A stretch of DNA of 64,000 nt, from positions 48,629 through 112,628 of the forward strand of contig JBBRND010000013.1 of NCBI GenBank assembly GCA_038230515.1, given 5' to 3'. Position numbers and translations under genes: made by a program. The notes under the pieces were generated by a model, which did no database searches, was not told where the DNA came from, and saw only the letters and a list, made by a program, of their open reading frames with translations. The stretch is from JAPLDB01 sp038230515. Its GTDB lineage: Bacteria > Bacteroidota > Bacteroidia > AKYH767-A > 2013-40CM-41-45. This document shows, one piece after another, positions 43,711 to 51,303 of this stretch; position 1 is the first letter of the stretch; each line of letters begins with the position of its first letter.

Positions 43711-44007
43711 CTATACATTCTTGTTGATTATCTCAGCCAGCATGTTGCTTTGTACCACGCCCGATTGCCGCCACTTGATTTCACCTTTCTTAAAAAGGAT
43801 CAATGTAGGTACACTCTGAACATGATAATGTTTCGACACCTGCGGGTTCTTGTCTATATCTACTTTCAGGATGCGCGCTTTGTCACCAATCTTTTCTGAA
43901 AGCTCTTTTAATATCGGAGCCATCATTTTGCATGGGCCGCACCACTCGGCAGAAAAATCAACGAGCGTAGGTTTTTCAGAATTTATAATCTCAGAAAATG
44001 TTGACAT
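43711..44007 (-). CDS. trxA: thioredoxin
   Basis: A 98-residue cytoplasmic thioredoxin with the active site WCGPC at residues 22-26 and the cis-proline segment SVPTLILFKKGE near 64-75. Complete thioredoxin fold at usual length. The start ATG is at 44007. The gene for a CbpA-type co-chaperone lies 33 bases upstream on the same strand (ends 44041), so the two may be co-transcribed, joining redox and folding roles. Confidence 0.92.
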   Translation of the reverse strand: MSTFSEIINSEKPTLVDFSAEWCGPCKMMAPILKELSEKIGDKARILKVDIDKNPQVSKHYHVQSVPTLILFKKGEIKWRQSGVVQSNMLAEIINKNV

Positions 44008-44040
44008 GATTGCTTACTCCTTTCCTGCCTGCAATTTTAA

Positions 44041-44970
44041 TCAGGCATCTTTCATTTCTTTTTTATTCATCAACTGCGCGAACAGTTCTCGTTCTTCCGC
44101 ACTAAGATGTTTTGGAACCGTTATCATCATCTTTACATACGCATCGCCCCGCACATCCGCTTTTCCAAATACAGGCATTCCCATTCCCTTCAGCCGAAAA
44201 ATTTTTCCGCTGTCAGTTCCTTCAGGTATATTCACTTTCACTTTTTTATCAAACACGCTTACATTTAATTTTCCTCCCAGCATGGCAGTGTACACATCAA
44301 GCGGCTGCTCAAAGCGCAAATCATTCCCGGCAACTTCATAGTGAGGATGCTTTGCAATATGAATCGTAATCAGCAGATCGCCCGCAACTCCACCGTTTAT
44401 TCCCTGTACTCCTTTGCCTTTCATGCGCAGCACCTGACCTTCGTAAATGCCCGGCTTCAATGAAAGATTGATCTTTTGCCCGTTCAGTACAATCTGTTTT
44501 GACGAACCGTGAAAAGCATCTTCAAGCGTAATCTCCATTTCCGCCTGTGCATCCTGTCCCTGCACTTGCCTTGGGCTTCGCTGGCGCTCACCACCCGATG
44601 CATTGCCGAAAAATGATTCAAAGAAATCAGAGAAATGACCTTCGCTGCCGAAAAAATCTTCGCTTCTGAAATGCGTTTGCTGTCGTCCTCCTGCCTGCCA
44701 TTGGCTGCGGTCAAAGCCACCACCGTTTGCGCCATGCTGCTGATACTGCTGCCAGTTTTCACCAAGTTCATCATATTTCTTCCGCTTCTCGGGGTTGCTC
44801 AACACCTCGTTTGCTTCGTTCGCTTCCTTGAATTTCTCTTCGGCTTTTTTATCTCCTGCATTTTTATCAGGATGATATTTAACAGCCAGCTTCCGGTACG
44901 CCTTTTTAATTTCATCCTGCGTGGCGGTTTTCTTTATTCCCAGTACTTTGTAATAATCTTTGTAATCCAT
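44041..44970 (-). CDS. cbpA: DnaJ-type co-chaperone without zinc finger (CbpA-like)
   Basis: A 309-residue J-domain protein that would stimulate the ATPase of DnaK. The J domain is at residues 4-70 with HPD in KYHPDKNAGDK (about 33-43), followed by a Gly/Gln-rich linker (70-130) and the beta-sandwich substrate-binding C-terminal domains (140-300; LKPGIYEGQVLRMKGKG). There is no CxxCxGxG zinc-finger region, so it is a class B (CbpA) rather than DnaJ proper. A TATCTTTG -7-like element lies on the minus strand at 44986-44993. Confidence 0.88.
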   Translation of the reverse strand: MDYKDYYKVLGIKKTATQDEIKKAYRKLAVKYHPDKNAGDKKAEEKFKEANEANEVLSNPEKRKKYDELGENWQQYQQHGANGGGFDRSQWQAGGRQQTHFRSEDFFGSEGHFSDFFESFFGNASGGERQRSPRQVQGQDAQAEMEITLEDAFHGSSKQIVLNGQKINLSLKPGIYEGQVLRMKGKGVQGINGGVAGDLLITIHIAKHPHYEVAGNDLRFEQPLDVYTAMLGGKLNVSVFDKKVKVNIPEGTDSGKIFRLKGMGMPVFGKADVRGDAYVKMMITVPKHLSAEERELFAQLMNKKEMKDA

Positions 44971-45178
44971 ATTCGCGGTTTACATCAAAGATAAAAAATT
45001 GTACCGAAGTAATTTTTTTTTTGTGGCATTCAGTTGCCTACGCAGGCACTTTCAGTGAAGTTCTTCTTCAAATTTGTTTGAAATAGGCAACAAACTCCCC
45101 TTCTCATAACTTCTGATTGTAAGATTTCAGCTAAAAAAGATGTAAACGAAATCACCGGTTTACGTTTTAAGAAGGTAA

Positions 45179-45793
45179 ATGGAATTATCCACGACATACT
45201 ACCGGCTAAAGAGTTTTTTCAGCATTGCTGAAATTATTTCTTCGCGGCTTGCCATTCAGTTTGACCGTGCATGTGCGTTGGCAAAAAAATCAGGCAGCAA
45301 TGTGTACTACTCCGTTCTGTTCTATCATGACGATATGCCTTACGTATGCAGCATTGATGTGAATGCAAAGTTCAGCCAGCGAATGGTGTATAAAATTTCA
45401 AAAACAACAGATGGATTTGAAGTGCTTACTTATCATCGTGAGAGCCGGACTTATTTTTTATTCAGCGGGCACTTTATGCAGCGCTATGCGGAGCGTTTTG
45501 ATCTGCAACATCTCAAGTCCGCAGAAATTGTAAAACATTTTGCCGATAACAACCCGGTGCTGGTATTAAGTAAAAAGGCAGAGCGGAAAAAAGATAAAAA
45601 AATATTTACTGCCATGTGCAACATGGGGCTTATGCATTGTGTGCAGGAAAACGGATGCAACCTTATAACGTTTGATACCATACTCGGGCACTCCCAGTTA
45701 AACACAGGCCAGCTAAAGAAACAAACAGGGTTGGGCAAAAAATTCGCACATGTTTCGAAGGTGATCTATCCGCAGGGAAATAAAGCCGCGTAA
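45179..45793 (+). CDS. conserved hypothetical protein
   Basis: I do not recognise this 204-residue protein. It is soluble and begins with a helical segment, followed by beta-type sequence (NVYYSVLFYHDDMPYVCSID near 40-60) and a helix with FSGHFMQRYAERF near 95-108; a Lys-rich stretch (SKKAERKKDKK) and a C-terminal region with two Cys follow. The SGHFxxRYxERF motif occurs in my memory of uncharacterised Bacteroidota proteins. It lies upstream of the symE remnant at the left edge of an accessory patch, so it may belong to that patch. Confidence 0.55.
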   Translation: MELSTTYYRLKSFFSIAEIISSRLAIQFDRACALAKKSGSNVYYSVLFYHDDMPYVCSIDVNAKFSQRMVYKISKTTDGFEVLTYHRESRTYFLFSGHFMQRYAERFDLQHLKSAEIVKHFADNNPVLVLSKKAERKKDKKIFTAMCNMGLMHCVQENGCNLITFDTILGHSQLNTGQLKKQTGLGKKFAHVSKVIYPQGNKAA

Positions 45794-45948
45794 TAATTTT
45801 TCGTGTTACTCTTTCAGTTTCAGATTTCCGGATGTGTTACACATTCATTCATGTTGTCCGTCTGAAATAACATATTTCGGCAAGTGAGAGTGAAATAACT
45901 CACGGAAGATTTTTCAGCTTTCCCTTTTCATTTTAAATCAAACTCAGT

Positions 45949-46157
45949 ATGCAAAAGGAAAAAACAAAAAAGGCATCGCAACCTCAAATGAGTTCGCTGA
46001 AAATTCAAAGTCAATTCCGCAGACAGCGGTGGAGTCACAAACTTGTTCCGCAGCTTCGCCTCAGCGGCAACTGGCTGGAGCAATCTGGTTTTATCAAAGG
46101 GCGCGCGTAAGCGTGGCTTCTATGCACAAGCTGCTCATCATTCGCATTAAGGAATAA
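45949..46157 (+). pseudogene. symE: SymE-type toxin gene, frameshifted
   Basis: The first 53 codons (45949-46110) give a protein ending LVPQLRLSGNWLEQSGFIKGRA, matching the start of the SymE/AbrB-like toxin fold (PEIRLSGKWLxxAGF). Reading one base short of phase from AAAGG at about 46098 restores the expected family end, GARVSVASMHKLLIIRIKE, with a stop at 46155-46157. A single-base loss from a G run, or programmed frameshifting, explains the break. SymE proteins are RNA-targeting or nucleoid toxins held in check by an antisense RNA (SymR) in E. coli; no such RNA is evident here, but see the array 3 transcript orientation. Confidence 0.65.
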
Positions 46158-46188
46158 AGACAAAAGCAGGCGCTTTTACTGTTATACT

Positions 46189-46575
46189 TCAAAGAACGCT
46201 CCCTTTGCCGATTTTTTCCTGACGGTTGGGGAAAAATGTTTCTCTCGTCCTGTAAGTTGTTTTTATGACTGAATAATCTTTTTCAGTCATCGAAGAAGAT
46301 CTTTCTACGGCTGAATAATCTCTTTCAGTCACCGAAGAAGGTTTTTCTATGGTTGAATAATCTCTTTCAGTCATCGAAGAAGATTTTTCTATGGCTGAAT
46401 AATCTCTTTCAGCCATCGAAGAAGGTTTTTCTACGGTTAAATAATCTTTTTCAGTCATCGAAGAAGGTTTTTCTATGGCTGAATAATCTTTTTCAGTCAT
46501 CGAAGAAGGTTTTTCTACGGCTGAATAATCTCTTTCAGTCATCGAACAACATCCTTTTGGATGCAGGAAAGTCAT
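46189..46575 (-). CDS. 14-residue repeat ORF coincident with array 3
   Basis: An open frame of 128 codons made mainly of seven copies of a 14-residue unit, type MTERDYSAIEKPSS. It has a formal start MTFLHPKGCC and ends in an Arg/Phe/Lys tail. It directly reflects the 42-bp DNA repeat. No ribosome site is evident and a similar frame runs on the other strand (46353-46652), so coding is doubtful. A minus-strand transcript would run on into the antisense of the symE remnant. Confidence 0.25.
   Translation of the reverse strand: MTFLHPKGCCSMTERDYSAVEKPSSMTEKDYSAIEKPSSMTEKDYLTVEKPSSMAERDYSAIEKSSSMTERDYSTIEKPSSVTERDYSAVERSSSMTEKDYSVIKTTYRTRETFFPNRQEKIGKGSVL
46266..46559. repeat. 42-bp palindromic tandem array 3
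   Basis: Seven copies of a 42-bp unit (starts 46266, 46308, 46350, 46392, 46434, 46476, 46518), type ggctgaataatctctttcag then tcatcgaagaaggtttttct. The first half is a hairpin with arms GACTGAA/TTCAGTC and a loop of seven or eight bases. In unit 4 both arms have changed together (ggctgaa/ttcagcc), and units 2, 3, 5 and 6 keep mostly G-T pairs on the plus strand. 42 bp is twice the 21-bp period of arrays 1 and 2. Confidence 0.88.
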
Positions 46576-46833
46576 TTTTTTTCATTTTTAGGGCTTTTTT
46601 CCATCCAAATAGATGTTTTCCAGAATCGGTAAGTTATTTTTACCATTCTTAGAACTCTTTTTCTTATTCCGAAAACTATTCTTAAGTCCTTTTAGCATTT
46701 TGTGAGTTCACCGAAGCACGTAAGAAACCTGCCGTTTGTTTAAGAACTTCCGGTTATTGTTTTTCTGCAACTCCTCAGAAAAACGGAATAATTAAAAACA
46801 GGAAGAAAAATGTTTTTTTTACTTTTGAGGAAG
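46576..46833. other. AT-rich spacer between array 3 and vsr remnant
   Basis: No gene seen. Short T-rich elements recur near 46640-46700 (attcttagaactctttttctt and attccgaaaactattcttaa types), about 21 bases apart, and may be a decayed extension of the array. Confidence 0.35.
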
Positions 46834-46980
46834 ATGGCAGACATGCATACCAAAGCCCAGCGCAGCTTCAACATGAGCAGGATTAAAGGCAAGAATGCAA
46901 AGCCGGAAATTCTTGTGCGGAAGTTTTTACATGCGCAGGGTTACCGTTTAGGAATGAAATTTGTCATTATGCACTCTTAA
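46834..46980 (+). pseudogene. vsr: truncated Vsr (very-short-patch repair) endonuclease
   Basis: The 48-codon frame starts MADMHTKAQRSFNMSRIKGK and continues NAKPEILVRKFLHAQGYRLG, a clear match to the first 40 residues of Vsr, the T:G mismatch endonuclease that usually travels with a cytosine-5 methyltransferase. The similarity stops there and the last eight codons are antisense to the 3' end of the HNH gene. The catalytic core is thus absent and the gene is dead. It lies convergent to the methyltransferase/HNH pair. Confidence 0.8.
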
Positions 46981-47721
46981 AAACTCCTTCCCCGGCAAAA
47001 ATTTGTCTGGCAAAATAATTTCCACCCCATCGTAATCATAGAAGTTTTGTATCATGCTTTGAGGTGCTTGCTTTATTTTCAGCCGAGAAGAAATTTTCAA
47101 CTTGTAAGTATCAGCATCAATAGTTATCAATCCCAAATCAAAAGCGCGGTCGTGAAGTGCATTCAAAGCAAGCCCATTCATTGGGTTCAATCTGTTCTTT
47201 TCATCCTTACTCCAAGGTACAATGTGGCTTGCTACAAGCAGCTCAGCATTTGAGATTCCCGTTATACAACACTTATAATTGTAAGTAGAGAGAATCATTT
47301 TTCTAAATATGGATTGGTTCACTCTTGTTTTCACCAAGCGTTCTTTTGTAGTTCCAGCTTTCAGTAAATCCTTTTCATCAACGTGGTTTAGCTTTTCAAT
47401 GGTGGTGTGTTTCTTCTTAGCTAATAGCTTTTCGCTTTCAATCAATGCTGCATCCCAATTACTGTAAAATTCCTTCCAGATTTCCTTGTCAAGGTTACTT
47501 GTATTTACTGCTCCTTTAATTCCTCTTGCGGCAAGAGTTGGATCAAGACTTGCAAAGTTCACAAGTTTGAAGGCGATGGAGCCGGGCGTTCTTCCAATCA
47601 GCTTGGCTAACTCCTGCACTCCGGCATTGCGACTGTGCATTTTGCCAAAAGGAATTTTGCAGTAGAGATTGATTGCCAAAATCAACTCTTCACGAGTCCA
47701 AAGTTTCTGCCCCTCCTTCAT
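46948..47721 (-). CDS. HNH endonuclease
   Basis: A 257-residue nuclease. The N-terminal half has a helical recognition-type domain (TREELILAINLYCKIPFGK near 9-27, ELAKLIGRTPGSIAFKLVNF near 48-68). The C-terminal half is an HNH domain: CCITG near 150-155, the general-base ASHIVPWSKDEKNRLNPMNG (His at about 168) and LNALHDRAFDLGLITID near 190-208. It follows the methyltransferase gene by 55 bases on the same strand, so it is likely the restriction partner. Such HNH proteins with this N-terminal domain often sit beside Dcm-type methylases. Its stop adjoins the truncated vsr. Confidence 0.82.
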   Translation of the reverse strand: MKEGQKLWTREELILAINLYCKIPFGKMHSRNAGVQELAKLIGRTPGSIAFKLVNFASLDPTLAARGIKGAVNTSNLDKEIWKEFYSNWDAALIESEKLLAKKKHTTIEKLNHVDEKDLLKAGTTKERLVKTRVNQSIFRKMILSTYNYKCCITGISNAELLVASHIVPWSKDEKNRLNPMNGLALNALHDRAFDLGLITIDADTYKLKISSRLKIKQAPQSMIQNFYDYDGVEIILPDKFLPGKEFLRVHNDKFHS

Positions 47722-47776
47722 GAGCAGCCAAATGTAAATAAGAAAATAACAACTAAGTAAAGAGTTTTTGTTGCTG

Positions 47777-48664
47777 CTAATTGAAGTACTTCATTGCTTG
47801 TCTTCCAATCCATTCTCCCATATGAACAGGAACAGCATTCCCGATTAGCTTGTAAGAGCTTCTTTTATTTTCAAAATGAAAATCATCGGGAAAACCTTGC
47901 AGCCTTGCGTATTCTCGAACAGAAAAAGGGCGTACTCCGTAATTGGTTTTTCTATCTCTAATAAGTCGAGTACTTAAATCCTTTGCATAATGCGCGACAC
48001 AAGTTGGAGCAATTGCATGTGGTTGTTCTGCATCAATAATAATCGGAAGGTCGCGATACTTTCCGTTTATTCTACTAATGACATACTCTGGCATTTCTAC
48101 TTCCGGATTTTTTTCTAAAATATCTTTTAAACGCGGTCTGTTCTTTATTTGAGTTGGTGCAGCAATTGAAAAATGTTTTTTTGTTCCTAATAGTATCAAT
48201 CTTTTTCTCCTTTGTAACAACCAGTTTGCAGCATCGACAGGGCAAAAAACATTTACATAATAATCGGGAAGCTTTGTCATTGCTTCCATCACTACTTTAA
48301 ACTTTTTCATACCCGGGACATTCTCAACGATGTACATCTCCGGTTGTTCAATTGCAATGTGCCTGAAGAAGTGGAGAAATAAATCATCCCCTGTTCGTGT
48401 ACCATGAATATCGGCAATGGGTGAATACTTTGTACAAGGATAAGTGCCTACAATAATATCTGTGACTGGTTGTTCTAAGACAGTTTTATCTTTTATATCA
48501 GTGGTTAAAATATCATGAGAAAAATATTGACTGTTGTTTTTCATGCAGGCAGTTGCCTCTAAATCCAAATCAAGAGACTGGATAACATTCACTCCCGCCA
48601 TCAGGATTCCAAGTTCCATTCCTCCACATCCTGAAAAATATCCTTTCGCTGTTGGCTTGTACAT
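47777..48664 (-). CDS. DNA (cytosine-5-)-methyltransferase
   Basis: A 295-residue C5-cytosine methyltransferase. Motif I YFSGCGGMELGI near 9-20, catalytic Cys77 in GTYPCTKYSP (motif IV; PCTKYS instead of the common PCQxFS), ENV at 114-116 (motif VI), QRRKRLILLG (motif VIII), RLQGFPDDFHF near 255-265 (motif IX) and LIGNAVPVHMGEWIG (motif X) are all in order. The region between motifs VIII and IX is only about 100 residues, a short target recognition domain. It is expected to protect host DNA against the HNH nuclease encoded downstream; target site unknown. Confidence 0.92.
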   Translation of the reverse strand: MYKPTAKGYFSGCGGMELGILMAGVNVIQSLDLDLEATACMKNNSQYFSHDILTTDIKDKTVLEQPVTDIIVGTYPCTKYSPIADIHGTRTGDDLFLHFFRHIAIEQPEMYIVENVPGMKKFKVVMEAMTKLPDYYVNVFCPVDAANWLLQRRKRLILLGTKKHFSIAAPTQIKNRPRLKDILEKNPEVEMPEYVISRINGKYRDLPIIIDAEQPHAIAPTCVAHYAKDLSTRLIRDRKTNYGVRPFSVREYARLQGFPDDFHFENKRSSYKLIGNAVPVHMGEWIGRQAMKYFN

Positions 48665-48887
48665 CTTGCGTTATTAAAAATTTTGCAAAGAATGTTTTTC
48701 TATCATTCATCATCAACCCGCTATGAGTGACAATAAGTTTTAAATAATGACACAAAGGAATCTAAAGCATAAAAAGAAAATTTCTCCCAAAGGCACTTCG
48801 GTTTATAACTCCTTCAAAAAAATAAAACCCATTTTCATCTTTCAGTTCAATCGGCATTATTTTCACATCCCTAAAAAATTAAAAGCC

Positions 48888-49229
48888 ATGAAAGAAGAAA
48901 TCTCCTTATTTATTGATAAGCCCTGCAATGAGCAATGGAGCAAAATGGAAAATGTAGAGGGCGGAAAGTTTTGCGATCACTGCAACAAAACTGTAATTGA
49001 TTTCACAAGCTTCACTAACGATGATTTACGTCTGTTCTTTAAATTCAACAGCGAAAAAATATGCGGACGCATAAAAACAGAATCGTTAAAAGGAAGCCAT
49101 CAGATTTTCGGAAGAGGTTTGGAGGAGCGTTATACTTTTGGTGAGATGAGACGAATACCTGATAGTTATTACAAGAAACAATCTTCACTAAATCCCGATC
49201 CGCTTGATTTTACCGATGAAGATTTTTAG
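48888..49229 (+). CDS. Bacteroidota protein with Cys-rich N-terminal domain
   Basis: A 113-residue protein. The first 60 residues (ISLFIDKPCNEQWSKM, GGKFCDHCNKTVIDFTSF, DDLRLFFKFNSEKICGRI) match a small domain common in Bacteroidota, with three to four conserved Cys that may bind metal (CxxW, CDHC, CGR). The remainder is unlike known families. I chose the ATG at 48888; a longer frame from 48747 adds a basic 47-residue extension with no family support. Function unknown. It starts divergently from the methyltransferase gene after about 220 bases. Confidence 0.6.
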   Translation: MKEEISLFIDKPCNEQWSKMENVEGGKFCDHCNKTVIDFTSFTNDDLRLFFKFNSEKICGRIKTESLKGSHQIFGRGLEERYTFGEMRRIPDSYYKKQSSLNPDPLDFTDEDF

Positions 49230-49276
49230 ATTACGATATCGCCTTGTAACATCGTCACTCTAAAATTTCCCGGAGA

Positions 49277-50617
49277 TTATTGTTGCGCAGGTTGAACCTG
49301 CATATCCTGATCAGTTTCTATAACTTTTTCTATCTGCGTAATGCGTTTAAGAATTACCGATAAAATTAAGCTGAACAAAACGAACGTGAGAAAAATGATA
49401 AACCCGGGTTGAAGAGAAGTTTCGTTTGTTGCAATACTTCGCAGCGTATCGGTTTTAAAATTTACAACTTCAAGCTGGCTGTCAAGTATTCCTTTGAAGC
49501 CAACATACGCCATGAAGATGGCAACCACCATTACATCAGCCATTGACCACTTGCCAGATTTAAAAGCGAAGAAATAAATAAATTTATTGCGCTTCCATTT
49601 TTCATTACCTAATAAATACGCTTTGGTTGACAACAGCTTTGCCACAGGAAAAACCACGCTGAATATAAGAATGAGAAATCCCACTGCCATGGAGTCGGGC
49701 TTATTAGTAGCCACAAGAATGTGAACAACATCCAATATGCTTTTGCTTTGAAAGAAAATAACCTGATCGTGAAATACAATGTGCTTGCCAAGCAATTCAA
49801 AGTTGAGCTCTTTAATACGCGCATCTATTTCAATGGTGGGTGATGAAAGCCCGATCCCTAAAAGCACCAACGCCAGCAATACTGAAAAAGTAAACATGGG
49901 AGTGTAAAGGGCGGGTTGCTTTCTGATCAACCTCCAGATAATAAGGAACAGGATGACGATGCCGATTAAAAAGAAAGCGTAGAGATAAGTTTCATCCTGG
50001 ATGCTTTTGATCTGTCCGGTTACAGTGCTGTTGAAAACATCCGCATTCGGCATTTTATATTTTATAAGTAAACAGTCCACCGCATAACAGGCGCCCACGC
50101 TGTCACCTGTTTGAGAAGCAAATTCACCCAACTTATCTTTTGCTAAAAACCTCAGGCGGTTTCTTGTTGAGGGTTTTGTAATTTCGTGAAGAATGGATTG
50201 GCTGAAGAGAGGAATGCTCTTGCGCACATCATCCATATTTACAAAAGTTTTTACCGCCAGTTTCCTGATCTTGCCTCCCATCGTTTTTTGCTTCTGGTTG
50301 ATGATGGTCTCCGCCTGCGTTACCATTGCATTAAGAATTTTGTTTAGGTCCTTCATCAGCGTATCGTGCTGCACATTGCTTAAATCAAAAGAGTCAATTT
50401 TAGAAGTAACGATATCGGTAAGGTGATCGCGCCATACGTCAACGGAAAAGAGTCCGTACTGTATGTTGTTTATTTCAGCAAAATCTTTCTTAAGAACGGC
50501 CTGTTGTGCAGACAGCTTGTAAATAACAGATCCGCACCAAACAGAAAAAGCAAGAACCGGCAAAAGTGCCAGAATTAAAAAGAAGCGGGAGAATTTTTCT
50601 TTGCGCGTGGTTTTCAT
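49277..50617 (-). CDS. paraquat-inducible protein A (PqiA)-domain membrane protein
   Basis: A 446-residue inner-membrane protein. It opens with one helix (about 12-32), then a large hydrophilic helical domain of about 170 residues (35-215, probably periplasmic), then membrane helices at about 213-230, 240-262, 315-335, 355-375 and 405-430. The region 310-385 has the PqiA pattern: VFPVAKLLSTKAY, KSGKWSMADVMVVAIFMAYV. PqiA-type proteins work in lipid trafficking between membranes, but no MCE-type partner (PqiB) is near, so the role is uncertain. The domain arrangement with a long extramembrane N-terminus is Bacteroidota-like. Confidence 0.68.
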   Translation of the reverse strand: MKTTRKEKFSRFFLILALLPVLAFSVWCGSVIYKLSAQQAVLKKDFAEINNIQYGLFSVDVWRDHLTDIVTSKIDSFDLSNVQHDTLMKDLNKILNAMVTQAETIINQKQKTMGGKIRKLAVKTFVNMDDVRKSIPLFSQSILHEITKPSTRNRLRFLAKDKLGEFASQTGDSVGACYAVDCLLIKYKMPNADVFNSTVTGQIKSIQDETYLYAFFLIGIVILFLIIWRLIRKQPALYTPMFTFSVLLALVLLGIGLSSPTIEIDARIKELNFELLGKHIVFHDQVIFFQSKSILDVVHILVATNKPDSMAVGFLILIFSVVFPVAKLLSTKAYLLGNEKWKRNKFIYFFAFKSGKWSMADVMVVAIFMAYVGFKGILDSQLEVVNFKTDTLRSIATNETSLQPGFIIFLTFVLFSLILSVILKRITQIEKVIETDQDMQVQPAQQ

Positions 50618-50860
50618 GAGCCGGAATAGTAAAATGAAATTCGGTGAGTATATTAAGTTAATTTGAAGAAGAAGGGAGGTAGGTATTGTCCCGTACCTTT
50701 CAGCAAGAACATTGCCGCGAAATTAATGTAATGATAGATCAAAATGAAATACGTTTTTAAGTAGTTGGGTAGAATTTGAATCTGATGAGTAATTAATATG
50801 TGGGGTAATTTTTACTCGTTACTTTGGCACATTAATTTAAGAAGTCCTTTAAAAAAAATT

Positions 50861-51049
50861 ATGGACAAGCCGGAATTAGAAGGACAATGGAACGAGCTGA
50901 AAGGAAAAGTAAAGCAGGCATATGCAAACTTAACCGACAACTATATCCAATTCGAAGAAGGAAAAGATGAGGAGCTGTATGGTCGTCTTCAGCAAAAGCT
51001 GGGCAAAACCCGCGAGGAAGTTGTTACATTGCTAAAGTCGCTCGGTTAA
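50861..51049 (+). CDS. CsbD-family stress protein
   Basis: A 62-residue highly charged, helical protein with the CsbD signature WNELKGKVKQAYANLTDNY at about residues 11-29 and a second helix (GRLQQKLGKTREEVVTLLKSL). CsbD proteins are small general-stress proteins of unknown biochemistry. The ATG at 50861 follows the A-rich sequence aaaaaaaatt; an earlier in-frame ATG at 50798 adds a hydrophobic stretch with no family match. A 26-codon membrane peptide follows 22 bases later. Confidence 0.85.
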   Translation: MDKPELEGQWNELKGKVKQAYANLTDNYIQFEEGKDEELYGRLQQKLGKTREEVVTLLKSLG

Positions 51050-51071
51050 ATAGAACTAAAACAAATTTGAA

Positions 51072-51152
51072 ATGACCATGATGTGGTGGGCTGGCTTAGC
51101 CGTTGCTGTTTTGATTATTGGCATGTTTTATAAAATGCGAGGGAAGAAATGA
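51072..51152 (+). CDS. 26-residue small membrane peptide
   Basis: MTMMWWAGLAVAVLIIGMFY followed by KMRGKK: a single membrane helix and a basic tail. It lies 22 bases after the CsbD-type gene on the same strand. It is too short for usual gene finders, but start, helix, charged tail and stop are well formed. Small membrane peptides in this place are plausible in stress operons; function unknown. Confidence 0.5.
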   Translation: MTMMWWAGLAVAVLIIGMFYKMRGKK

Positions 51153-51303
51153 AATCACTTTTTTTAAAATGACGGATTTTTTTCCCCTGATAGTGTAAAC
51201 TATCTTTGATGTTACCCGACCGGCTTTAAAAGTGCTTTGCTGTTAAGAACAGGAGATTACCGCAACGGCATCATGATTGAGTCAAATGTGGCTATCTTTT
51301 CTG

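Noticed and set aside
46353..46652. Plus-strand frame of about 99 codons in array 3
   Set aside because: It mirrors the 42-bp repeat; a similar frame exists on the other strand, and no start context or family is seen.
51189..51204. GATAGT-gtaa-ACTATC hairpin as a terminator
   Set aside because: Stem of only six A/T-rich pairs with no clear U-tract; may act as a weak stop between convergent genes but not enough to list.
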